DNA of 64,000 nucleotides from Sternotherus odoratus (Eukaryota > Chordata > Testudines > Kinosternidae). The notes under the pieces are model-generated. The model was not told where the DNA came from and ran no database searches. It saw nothing but the letters and a program-made list of their open reading frames with translations. Shown in pieces: positions 23,886 to 33,345 of this stretch. Positions within the stretch are counted from its first letter, which is position 1, and every line of letters begins with the position of its first letter. The DNA lies in the NCBI GenBank assembly GCA_032164245.1, contig JAVMKO010000001.1, positions 250,241,644 through 250,305,643 of the forward strand, read 5' to 3'. A program made the translations under genes and the position numbers.

Positions 23886-24674
23886 CTGTCATCCTGTATT
23901 TCCAGTCTTCACGATACAACCAGAAAAACCTGGAATCAACAGTGAAGCCCAAAGCTCCCTAAGAATCATTACTCAGGAAGGGTGAACAGCCAGTCTAGAA
24001 GTAACTGTGAGAAACCTTGGTCAATTAGTTACCCATATTCATAAACAACATTTGCTCCGGCAATAAAAACCAATGGAAATCTGCCTGGAAGAAAACAAAG
24101 CAGAATGTAACCAGTGTAAACCAGCAGCACACTCCGCTTAACACATGTATTATGAGGGTCAGAAACAGTATATTAGTTACTTTTTAAACAAACATACTGT
24201 TAATGATGCCACTACATTGTGAATAAAGTATTTGGCCTGTAGCTATGAATATGGTAACTTTCATAGCTTTTGACTTGTTAATTTATATTGTCATCAAATA
24301 AACTTCTTTACTAGTGCTCCCCTGGGACCAAATTCTGACTTCAGTCTATGAATATGCATATGCCATAAATGATGCATCTAGGAAGGAAACTGTGCGGTGT
24401 AGCTGTTTTCCCCAAACTCACTGGCCCTCCTCTTGACCTCCAGCAGAGGACTATTCTGAGACAGAGCTTTGGATCAAGGAAAGTGAAAATGGAACAGCAG
24501 CAAGTAGTGTGGTTTAGACAGTCCACATTTTTTATTGTGTCAATGTTTCTTGGAGTGGGAAAAACTTGATGACATAATAGGCCTTTGCCGTCACTAAACA
24601 TCTGTGCTAGCTGGAACTGCAATTTGCATGAAACCAATAACAGACTTCTATTCTTCTTCTCTATGAAGTGGAAG

Positions 24675-24835
24675 GATGCTTTTGTGGACAAGGCTCTGGA
24701 CTAAAACTCAGTCCAGAGATTTGGGTTCTATTCACAGATAGGCCTTAAAATTCCAGAGTGAACTTGAGCAAGTCATTTAATCTCCATACTTCACTTCCCC
24801 CATCAGAAAAAATAGGATAATTCTTTCTCTTTCCC
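24675..24835 (+). repeat. MIR-type SINE
   Basis: The head is GACAAGGCTCTGGACTAAAA and the core GAACTTGAGCAAGTCATTTA, then a CATCAGAAAAAATAGGATAA tail equivalent to the MIR 'ATCTGTAAAATGGG' region. The hAT element starts 25 bp downstream. Confidence 0.6.
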
Positions 24836-25017
24836 CTATTTGTCAGTCTTGTCTAGAGATTAGGGCTGTCAATTAATCACAGATAACTCATGCAATTAAC
24901 TTAAAAAATGAATCACAAACAAAATAATCACAATTAATCACACTTATAACAATAGAATGCCAATTGAAATGTATTCAATATTTTTTGATGTTTTTGTACA
25001 TTTTCTATATTGATTAC

Positions 25018-25085
25018 TTTATATTATACTTTATATTATATTTATATTATTTATATTATATTATACTTTATATTATATTATTACT
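25018..25085. repeat. AT-rich imperfect tandem repeat
   Basis: Units of TTATATTATAC/TTTATATTAT type, inside the left arm of the fold-back hAT. Confidence 0.7.
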
Positions 25086-25247
25086 TTTGATGATAAACAT
25101 ATGCACCGTAAAAATGATAAACAAATAAAATAGTATTTTTCAGTTCACCTCATAAAAGTATGGAAGTGCAATCTCTATCGTGAAAGTGTAACTTACAAAT
25201 GCAGATATTTTGGTTACATAACTGCACTAAAAAAACCAGTGGAAAAC

Positions 25248-25510
25248 TTAGAGCCAACAAGTTGACTCAGTCCTACTTCTTATTTGCCAATCGCTAAAAT
25301 AAACAAGTTTGTTTACATGGATGGGAGAGAATGCTGCCTGTTTCTTATTTACAATGTCACCTGAAAGTGAGAACAGATGTTTGCATGGCAGTTCTGAAGC
25401 CAGCATTGCAAGATATTTATAAGCCAGATACGCCAAACATTCGTATGCCCCTTCATGCTTTGGCTACCATTCCAGAGGCCATGGTTCTGAGCTGATGATG
25501 CTTGTTAAAA
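25248..25510 (-). pseudogene. inverted copy of hAT transposase dimerisation region
   Basis: Read on the minus strand this gives YLAYKYLAMLASELPCKHLF followed by SLSGDIVNKKQAAFSP, then VNKLVYFSDWQ, the hAT dimerisation domain. It is better preserved than the plus-strand copy at 25990-26190 and, continuing to about 25510, matches the CCATTCCAGAGG / CCTCTGGAATGG segment in inverse. This places the left arm of the element as a duplicated, flipped 3' end. Confidence 0.75.
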
Positions 25511-25619
25511 AAAATAATGCATCGATTAAATTTGTAACTGTATTCCTTGTGGGGGAGAACTGTATGTCTCCTGTTATGTTTTACCTGTATTCTGCCTTAT
25601 ATTTCATGTTATAGCGGTA

Positions 25620-25937
25620 TTGGACAATGGCCCAGCACATGTTCATTTTCAGAACGCTTTCATAGCCGATTCGACAAAACACAAAGATGGTAGCAATGTG
25701 AGATGTCTAAAAATAGCTACAGCACTCAATCCAAGGTTTAAGAATATAAAGTGCCATCCAAAATCTGAGCGGGGTAAGGAGTGGAGCATGCCTTTACAAG
25801 TCTTAAAAGAACAACATTCCGATGTGGAAGCTACAGAATCCAAACCATCGAAAAAGAAAATCAACCTTCTGTTGGTGGTATCTGATTCAGTTGATGAAAA
25901 TGAACATGCGCCAGTCTGTTCTGCTTTGGATTGTTAA
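25620..25937 (+). pseudogene. hAT transposase fragment, C-terminal half
   Basis: A 105-residue open segment contains LKIATALNPRFKNIKCHPKS and PSKKKINLLLVVSDSVDENE, typical of the region before the dimerisation domain in ZBED/hAT transposases. Past its stop at 25937 the sequence goes on, with frameshifts, to the CPLEWW-type and YLA-type blocks and to a decayed LSGDIVNKK at about 26080-26110. The catalytic N-terminal half and the BED zinc finger are absent. It lies in the central and right part of the fold-back hAT element. Confidence 0.75.
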
Positions 25938-26194
25938 CAAGCAGAACCCATCATCAGCATGGAAACATGTCCTCTGGAATGGTGGTTGAAGCATGAAGGA
26001 CATATGAATCTTTTGTGCATCTGGCAGGTAAATATCTTGCAATGCCAGCTACGACAGTGCCATGAGAATGCCTGTCCTCACTTTCAGGTGACATTGTAAA
26101 CAAGAAGCAGGCAGCATTATCTCCTGCAAATTGTAACCAATCTTATTTATCTGAGCGATTGACTGACCAAAAAGCAGGACTGAGTGGACTTCTA

Positions 26195-26481
26195 GGGCTG
26201 GTCCCCACTACTGGGGGGGGGGGGGGAAATCGACGGCAGATACGCAACTTCAGCTATATCAATCATGTAGCTGAAGTTTGCATATCTGAAGCCGACTTAC
26301 CTGCCGTCCTCACAGTGGCGGCAGTCGGCGGCGCGCTCCCCCGTCGACTCCAGCTTGCACCTCCCGGCAAGCTGGAGTTCCGTAGTTGACGGGGGAGTCA
26401 CGGGCGATCACAAGACGCGAGAAATCGATCACCAAAAGATTGATCACTACCGCCAATCCGGAGGGTAGTGAAGACCAGCCC
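26195..26481. mobile_element. Harbinger-like MITE nested in a hAT element, CTA duplication
   Basis: Termini GGGCTGGTCCCCACTAC and, in reverse complement, GGGCTGGTCTTCACTAC are each flanked by CTA. The interior carries a 14-base G run, a CAGCTTGC/GCAAGCTG inverted repeat and an ACTTCAGCTA/TAGCTGAAGT pair. The hAT sequence resumes on either side, so this insertion is younger than the hAT. Confidence 0.8.
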
Positions 26482-26711
26482 CTAGACTCTAAAGTTTTAC
26501 ATTGTTTTATTTTTGAATGCAGGTTTTTTTTGTATGCAATTGTACATTTGTAAATTCAACTTTCTTGGTATAGAGACTGTACTACAGTACTTGTATAAGA
26601 TGAATTGAAAAATACTATTTCTTTTGGGTTTTACAATGCAAATATTTCTAAAAAAAATATTAAGTGAGCACTGTACACTTTGTATTCTGTATTGTAATTG
26701 AAATTAATATA

Positions 26712-26884
26712 CGGAAGACTCTGGATTATCCAGGATGATAGGAAAAAAAAAATCCTGGTTCATAAAATCCCAGATAATCACCATACATAGGAAATATGGG
26801 GTGGGGGGTGGTTGGTTCACCAGCCACCCTGTGCTGCAGGGAGTGGGTGTTGGTTCACTGGCTGCCCTGCGCCCTGGTGTTTTG

Positions 26885-26915
<31 letters not shown>

Positions 26916-27032
26916 TGTGCTTGGGGAGGCAACAAAGCCAGAGCCGGCCCTGCGAGTGCCTCATATTTTTTTTGACATCCTGGTTACTCCACAACCTGGT
27001 TAACCCAATCCTGGATAATTGAGCATGTACTG
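26712..27032. mobile_element. pogo/Tigger-like MITE nested in the hAT element
   Basis: The ends contain CTCTGGATTATCCAGGA at the left and, in reverse complement, CAGTACATGCTCAATTATCC at the right, with TA on both sides. The interior has a TTTTTGGGGG-type homopolymer pair and the palindromic phrases TGGTTCACCAGCC / TTGGTTCACTGGCTGCC. hAT sequence resumes on both sides, so this insertion is later. Confidence 0.65.
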
Positions 27033-27640
27033 TATTTGTAAATTTAGTAAACATCCAAAATATTTAAAATAAATGGTATTCTATTGTTTGACATCACAAG
27101 TAATCATCATTTTTTTAATCACTCAACAGCCCTACTAGAGATATTATACTATATATTGTACTATGTATATGTTTGCCTAACTTAATGGCTCCCTGATCTA
27201 CACCTGTTTAACAACCTGCACTGTCTTATATTGAGAGATGGCAGTTTTCAATGTAACCAACAACAAAAAAGGCAATGATCATAATTTTTCAAGGAATGCT
27301 TGGAAGAGGTGGGGAAATTGCAAGTTTCCTTTAAAGGGATTTCCAATGAAATTCACACTCTGTCAGCTGTAAATTACAGCTTGTATCTCATCCTGTTCAT
27401 TCTATCTAAAGTTTATTTCTTAGTCATGCATAACAGTACTATGGTAAAATAGGGTTTTTTTGGTGTATGTTTAGTTAAATAAGAGAACTTAGGATGCAAA
27501 CAATAAGTGAAATCATTTATAAAAGCCTGTATGGGTATTTGTTTTGTTTGTTTTTAACTTTTGTGTTTATCTAATTTCTTAATGAAACAACTGATTTCTG
27601 GGGGGGGGGGGATGTAACAAAAACAAATGACAAAAATGAG

Positions 27641-27745
27641 TAAAAATCAAAATCAAAATCTAGAACACAGTGATGGAGACTCCACTACGACCCTTGGTTA
27701 ATTACTCTCACTGTTAAAGATGTACCCCTTATTTCCAGTTTGAAT
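27641..27745 (-). mobile_element. CR1 LINE fragment
   Basis: CAGTGATGGAGACTCCACTA, TTGGTTAATTACTCTCACTG and TTATTTCCAGTTTGAATTTG match the same subfamily as 36165-36250. Confidence 0.6.
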
Positions 27746-27929
27746 TTGTCTGGGAAATAACAGATGATCACACAATTACACTTCATCTTGATAAATCTGG
27801 TTAAGAAGTAGAGTCAGAGATATGCATTCCACCTTCACTTTTGCAGTTCCTGACAGATTTATTATTGATGTTTATTTCTTATAAAACAAAATACTAATTT
27901 TTGCAGAAATCTTCATTTTACTTGTCTTA

Positions 27930-28030
27930 TCTATATTTGTCTTTTATATTACAAATTCCTCAGAACAAAGACTGTCCATATTTCTGTCTTGTACATTACA
28001 AAGCACATCACTGACACACAACAAATCACA
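27930..28030 (+). repeat. L2-like 3' UTR fragment
   Basis: TATTACAAATTCCTCAGAAC, AAAGACTGTCCATATTTCTG then TTGTACATTACAAAGCACAT is a decayed version of the 'GTAAGCTCTTTGGGGCAGGG' tail. Confidence 0.35.
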
Positions 28031-28549
28031 ATAATAGTTATGGAAGTGGTCACCAGATGGCAATAATACAGTGTCTTGGGGTTTTTTTTCCCTCCCTCTC
28101 TGTGCAAACAAGATTTCAGACATGGTAGAAATATAGTGGTGGTTTTCATTTTCTGATGGTGTTTCTTTCAGGGAGCTGAAACTTGGTGCAAGGCAGTTTT
28201 CTCTCTATCTTCACCTGTCTAACTAGAGTCAATTCTTGGGGCAGAGTTGCTCCCCGGGAACTGGGCATTGGTATTTAGGCTGAAAGATGAGGATTCTCTG
28301 TGGGCTGTCTGTAGCTTCCAATGTTCCAGAAACAGGATATAAATACAGTATGAAACAAACCAGTTTAAGTTAGTCTATACCAAGACTCTGTGTCACTGAT
28401 TTCCCATGCAACAAGAATGGTTCGGACATCTGATACTGCTCAATGCAGAGAAAATTAAACAGATAGCACAATTTAAAGGGATTTTCACTAGGAATTTCCC
28501 TTATGAGCTTATGCCTACTTTTCTATACCTGCCTCTGAACACTTCCACT

Positions 28550-28644
28550 GCCTGCATCCGATGAAGTGGGTATTAGCCCACGAAAGCTCATGCTTCAAAA
28601 CTTTATAGTTAGTCTTTAAGGTGCCACAGGACTTTGTTACCTTA
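28550..28644. repeat. partial copy of the same repeat with hammerhead-like segment
   Basis: Contains CCGATGAAGTGGGTATTAGC, CCACGAAAGCTCATGCTTC and TTAGTCTTTAAGGTGCCACA. It is the inner end in inverse orientation relative to 22479. The part 28558-28584 has the spacing of a hammerhead ribozyme core: (C)CGATGA, a GTGGG/CCCAC stem and GAAA. Catalysis is not shown by sequence alone. Confidence 0.6.
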
Positions 28645-29324
28645 TGAGCTTGTTCATTTACTTGTTCGGTGCAACATTGTGTCTGAGCACCATACAAAAT
28701 TAAGAGCTACACTATACCCATTATGGGATTTCTAATACTGTCTTTTCTGAAGCAACCAAAGAGGAAACTACTAACCTAAAATTAGTCAGTTTCTGGCAAA
28801 TGGCTTCCAAAAAAATCAGTCACAGCAATTGTGACTTACATAATTGAGAACCTCCTGTGTAAACTGGTGAGTCTTATATTGAGCACAACCTGCTCTCATT
28901 AATTGCAGCATACTTAGTAAATTGTCTGAAAAAAAGATCCAAATTCAAAATGTCTAAAGATAAATCCTTTTATTTTCTCATTCTGTTGTTATAGTATACC
29001 TTAGCAACTGCCGACAGAGAGATATTGTTCCTGGTGGAAGAGACTCTGAGGCAGTTTTTTATGAGCGATTAAACATTGAAGAGAATCTTATATATTTGCT
29101 CAGTGCTAGATCTTTTTATAATGAAGCCATGCCTCTGCTTAGCATGTTGTTCCTCTTATATGACAAAATAAAATAAAACCTTAAACAATTTTTTTTTCTT
29201 TGCCTCATGATAATTCAGTGCTGCCTTATCAGTTTTCTACTCATGTCCCTCTAAGATCTGAGGGACATAATCCAACTCCTATGGATATCAAAGGGAGTTT
29301 TTCTGTTGATTTAATAAAATCTTA

Positions 29325-29624
29325 GACTATTTCTACACTAGGCACCTTTTAGGGACACTGTTGTGCTGCTACAGCTATGCCACTAAAAGGCACCACAGCT
29401 TAGTCGCTGTTTGTTGGCAGGAGAGAGCTCTCCCACGGACAAAAAACTTCCAACCCCAACAAGCGGTGGTGGTAGCTTTGTTGGCAAGAGCGTTCTCATG
29501 CTAACATAGTGCTGTTTATGTAGGTGCTTTTCGTCAGCAAAACGTTTGGCATTCGGGTGTGTGGCTTTTTTACACTTCTGAATCACAAAAGTGTTGTCGT
29601 TCTGGTTCCAGTGTGGACAAAACC
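29325..29624. mobile_element. Harbinger-like MITE, TTA duplication
   Basis: The ends read GACTATTTCTACACT and, in reverse complement, GGTTTTGTCCACACT, with TTA on both sides. The 300-bp interior has no coding capacity. Confidence 0.7.
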
Positions 29625-30143
29625 TTAGCTGAAAAACAGGCACTGGAGATGGCTAAAGGGAGACTAAATTTTGAAAGGAAGGACCCACTACTATGGAAAA
29701 GTAATATGATTGGACAAAGTGCCAGTGAGGATTTCAGTGCCATTTGGGATATAACAACATCTTGGGAAGGGGGTGGTGGTCTCAGATTAATTTAAATTCT
29801 TGTCTTGTATAGTGTTAAATAAAGCAACCTGAGTCACACAGACCAATTCTATACACTCAGCTCCCATTAACATCAACAAGATTTCTGCACATTGATCTAG
29901 GGCAGTATGACTCAAAACTGTTTCTCATGAGATTATCACTCATGGTTAGAATAGGAATGACAGGATTGCCTAGATTACTAAAAAAGAATCTAATCAATGC
30001 TAATTTTCTGCCTGAAAAGTAACCAGATTAATATTTGTGGTGTAATATGCTTATTTAAAAGATAATCTGATGGGTTAGGCACTCTTGACTGTCCAATAAA
30101 AGTCTTGCTTAGATTCATAAACACCTTTCTGCAGTAAACTATA

Positions 30144-30697
30144 CAGTAAAACCTCGATTTAACGGACTTCAGATGCAACGGACAAAATTTCTGATCCATA
30201 TCAGACCGTGACCCCTCCCTGCTGCGGCCCCGGTCCCCTTCCCTGGCGGCCGGCTGCTGGCTCCCGGCTGCTGCCCCGGTCCCGGCACCAGGCGGGCTGG
30301 CTGCCCGCTCCCGGCTCACGCCCGGTTCCCTCCAGCGGGCAGGCTGGCTGCCGGCTCCCAGGTCCGGCCCGGGTCCCGCCAGCGGGCGGGCTGGCTGCCG
30401 GCTCCCGCCCGGGTCCAGCAGGCAGGCAGGCTGGCTGCTGGCTCCCGCCTGGGTCCAGCGGACGGGTGGGCTGGCTGCCGGCTCCCGCCCACATCCTGCC
30501 AGCGGGCGGGCTGGCTGCTGGGTCCCGGCAGCCGCCCGGGTCCTGGCAGCGGGCGGGCTGCGGAGCTGCCACCCCGACCCTGTGGCGGGCGGGCTGCTGC
30601 TCCAACAGCTCAGTTTTTTTTTTTATTAAATAACGGACTTTTTGATTTAACGGACACCCCCTTGCCCGAATTAGTCCGTTAAATCGAGGTTTTACTG
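30144..30697. mobile_element. pogo/Tigger-like MITE with GC-rich minisatellite core
   Basis: Near-perfect termini CAGTAAAACCTCGATTTAAC and, in reverse complement, the same 20 bases, flanked by TA. From about 30220 to 30612 the interior is a GC-rich minisatellite with units of roughly 35-55 bp containing GGGCTGGCTGCCGGCTCCC. A second TTTAACGGAC motif sits inside each end. The long proline/glycine-rich ORFs here are artefacts of the minisatellite. Confidence 0.8.
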
Positions 30698-31476
30698 TAC
30701 TTATATGTCTTTTAATCTGAGTTGTAACAATTGTGAAATATTCCCTGTTATGTACTCTTTAATACAATTAAACGCTTTGAGAATAGAATGATGTAGAATT
30801 ACAATTAAATTCTCTTTTTTAAAAAAATGCAAAGGAAAAACATTCTTTTTATGCATGTCCCCCATTCCCAGTGATTAATTTTATCTCCAATATCTGAACC
30901 AATGATTTAGCTACCTCTCATTGCTTCTCCCATGAATTGTTTATACAGCAACTCGGCAGCATGATTTGCATATCACAGTAAGGATCCTGTTCTGTGTTCC
31001 CAAAGGTACAGTTTCACCAACTGTATCACTTTCTGCCACATAGGCATATCCCTGAAGTACTGGGTTTAGCTAGTACAAAAAGGCATTTCATAGCTGCCAA
31101 TGGCTATTAGGCATTAATAGTGCAGTTACAAAAAGTTCAATAGCTCACAACTTATCTCCCCCTTTGTCTTCCAAAAATTAGACAGACTAATTTCCTCTAT
31201 CGCAGAGAGATCACTGATCATTACATTCAACTGCATTCTATTCAATTTGTTTTAGGTACAGACTAAAACATTAAAATCACAGAATCGTAGAACTGTAGGG
31301 CTGGAAGGGATCTCAAGAGGTCATCAAGTCCAGCCCCTTTGGCTGAGACAAGACCCAGGGAACCTAGACCGTCCCTGCCAAGTGTTTGTCCAGCCTGTTC
31401 TTAGAATCCCTTCAATGATCTGGATTTTGCAATCTCCCTTGGAAGCTTATTTCAGAAATTAACTACCCATATAGAT

Positions 31477-32431
31477 AGGCTATGGCTACACTATGACTTA
31501 AATGGGCATACGTTACGTCACTCACAGATGTGAATTAGCCATCCCTGAGTGACATAATTCGTGCCGCTTTAAGAGCTGATGTGGATTGAAGCATCGGTGT
31601 GGACAGAAGCTCTGCCGCTCACATGGCTACTGCTGCTCATGGGGGCTGGAGTAATTAGAGAGCTCACAGTGGCACAGCTGCATCAGTGAAACTTCACCGC
31701 TGCAAACTCTCTAGTACAGTGTAGCAAAGCAGCAACTCACTCCTGCAGTGCCTCCTGCTGGTACATCTGGGAATTAGCTCTTCCAGCATCCAGAGCACCC
31801 TCTGCAGGCTGTAGTCCCGCTTGCACACTGGCCCCGTGTCCCTCCTGGACCCCGGTGCCCTCTTCCCTGGGGTGCTGCACCCCTGGAGTACCTCCACAAT
31901 CTCAGGGTCTCCCCTCCCCGGGGAACCCCTACCCTCTATCCCCACCTTGGCTCAGTCTTGGCAACTGCCAGTCACCACTTGCCCCCATTCTCTGGGGCAG
32001 ACTGCAGTATCATTGCCATTCATCACAGGCAAGGAGGGTTTGGCCTGCTGCTTCTGCCACTATAGCCCTGGGCTGCCCCCTGCAACCCCAGTACCCTTTG
32101 TTGGGCCTTCCCCTAGGCCCTACAGCCTGGGGGTTTCCAGGCCACAGCTTCCCCAGCTCCTCTTGCCTTGCCCCAGCCCTGCTTCACTCTAGCTACCTTG
32201 TCAAGCTCCCAGCAGCCAGGCCTGTCTGCCTCTACAGCCAGAGGAGACTCTCTCTCCAAACTGAGCTCTTTTATAAGGGCCAGCTGGGCCTTAACTGAAC
32301 CAGCCACCGCTGTGGCTGTTCTGCCCAATCAGCCTGGAGCTTGCTTGCTCCCAGCCACAACCCTTTCTTGGGCTGTTTAAGCCCTTTTTCCTGGAGTGGG
32401 GCAGCTGCCCGACTACATGCAGCCATAGCCT
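31477..32431. mobile_element. MITE inserted in CR1, split by an LTR
   Basis: The left terminus AGGCTATGGCTACACTATGA has its inverse at the far right (GCAGCCATAGCCT). The right end is separated from the body by the 698-bp LTR. Removing the LTR and one copy of its duplication restores a TAGT(G/A)CAGCCATAGCCT end that matches the left one. The body is 31477-31719. Confidence 0.65.
31720..32417 (-). mobile_element. solo LTR nested in MITE
   Basis: Begins TGTAGCAAAG and ends CGACTACA, giving inverted TGTAG/CTACA tips. A 5-bp target duplication TACAG/TGCAG (4 of 5) flanks it. On the minus strand a TATAAAA box lies at 32269-32275, which sets the orientation. The remainder is C-rich on the plus strand and yields long ORFs with no known domain; these are not genes. 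Confidence 0.6.
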
Positions 32432-32808
32432 CAGAAAGGTTTTCCTAATAGCTAACCTAAAGTTCCCTTCCAAAGACTAAGCCCATTTTTTCTTGTCCTG
32501 CCTTCTGAGGACATGAAGAACAATTAATCCCTGTCCAGCCCGTAACATCTTTGACAACTGGTGTTAGGTTCCTCCTCAGTCTTCTTTTCTCAAGACTGAA
32601 CATGCACATTTTTAACCTTTCCTCACCTGTCAGGTTTTCTAAACCAATTGTGATTTTTTTGTTCACCTCTGGCCTCTCTCCAATTTATCCACATCTTTGC
32701 TAAAGTGTGGCACCCAAAATTGGACAAGGTACTCTAGCTGACGCTTCCCCAGTGCTGAGTGGAGTGGGATAATTACCTGCCATGTCTTACATACAATGTT
32801 CCTGTAAT

Positions 32809-32937
32809 GAGAGTGACCAGAGGGCAGATGTCAAAAATCGGGACTGAAGTCGGGGGAGGGAGTTATAGGAGCTTATATAAGAAAAAGACCCAAAAATAGG
32901 GACTGACCCTATAAAATCGGGACATCTGGTCTCCCTA
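32809..32937. mobile_element. small hAT-like MITE (GGGTGACCAG family), reverse
   Basis: Ends with GGACATCTGGTCTCCCTA and begins GAGAGTGACCAG. The interior AAAATCGGGAC and AGGAGCTTATATAAGAAAAA is the inverse of the copy at 42594-42717. It splits the CR1 at 32808/32938. Confidence 0.7.
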
Positions 32938-33167
32938 TTGTTAATACACCCCACAATGACATTAGACTGCATCACATCATTGGCTCATGTCCAATTAAGC
33001 AAGAAACAAAAGCATTAAGAAACAAAAGTGACTATCAAAGAGGGAAATCATGTTAAGATGCACGATGGTTATTCAGCATACCATGGAAGAGTTGGTGAGC
33101 ACTGGAAAATATATTTTGATTTCAGTATCATTACATAGGGCCACAGCACCAGTGTGGACAAGGAGTT

Positions 33168-33345
33168 CATAGTATCATAGAGTTGGAAGGGACCTCAGGT
33201 TGGGATCTAGTCCAACCCCCTGCTCAAAGCAGGACCAATCCCATTTTTGACCCATATCCCTGAATGGACCCCTCAAGGATTGAACTCACAAGCCTGGGTT
33301 TAGCAGGCCAATGCTCAAACCACTGAGCTACCCCTGGGTATATCC
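33168..33345 (-). repeat. tRNA-derived SINE with CR1-like tail (Cry type), reverse
   Basis: This is the reverse complement of the structure at 3070-3268. The CR1-like end (ATCATAGAGTTGGAAGGGAC) is at the left and the tRNA-like head (TTTAGCAGGCCAATGCTCAA, ACCACTGAGCTACCCC) at the right. The B box is GGATTGAACTC read on this strand. The copy looks fairly intact, hence younger than the MIR pieces. Confidence 0.8.

Larger units (their letters stand above)
24861..27134. mobile_element. hAT transposon, fold-back form, 8-bp target duplication
   Basis: An exact 8-bp duplication CTAGAGAT (24853-24860 and 27135-27142) brackets ends TAGGGCTGTCAATTAATC and, in reverse complement, TAGGGCTGTTGAGTGATTA. 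The right half (25925-27134) carries the 3' part of the transposase and the 3' UTR on the plus strand. The left half (24861 to about 25510) is an inverted copy of the same 3' region. Subtracting two nested MITEs (26195-26481, 26712-27032) leaves arms of about 650 and 600 bp around a ~400-bp centre. Both arms encode the hAT dimerisation block LFSLSGDIVNKK or a decayed form of it. The element cannot encode an active enzyme. Confidence 0.8.
31277..33003 (-). mobile_element. CR1 LINE 3' part, interrupted by three insertions
   Basis: CR1 text on the minus strand runs from CACAGAATCGTAGAACTGTA (3' tail) to 31476. It resumes at 32432 (CAGAAAGGTTTTCCTAATAG, AAGACTAAGCCCATTTTTTC) to about 32808, and again at 32938-33003 (TTGTTAATACACCCCACAAT). 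The interruptions are the MITE at 31477-32431, which itself contains the LTR at 31720-32417, and the small hAT-like element at 32809-32937. Confidence 0.75.

Noticed and set aside
30201..30633. 134- and 141-codon Pro/Gly-rich ORFs on opposite strands
   Set aside because: They are products of the minisatellite inside the pogo-like MITE.
31694..32380. Pro/Leu/Ser-rich ORFs up to 147 codons
   Set aside because: They lie within a solo LTR that has TG...CA ends and show no retroviral protein motif.
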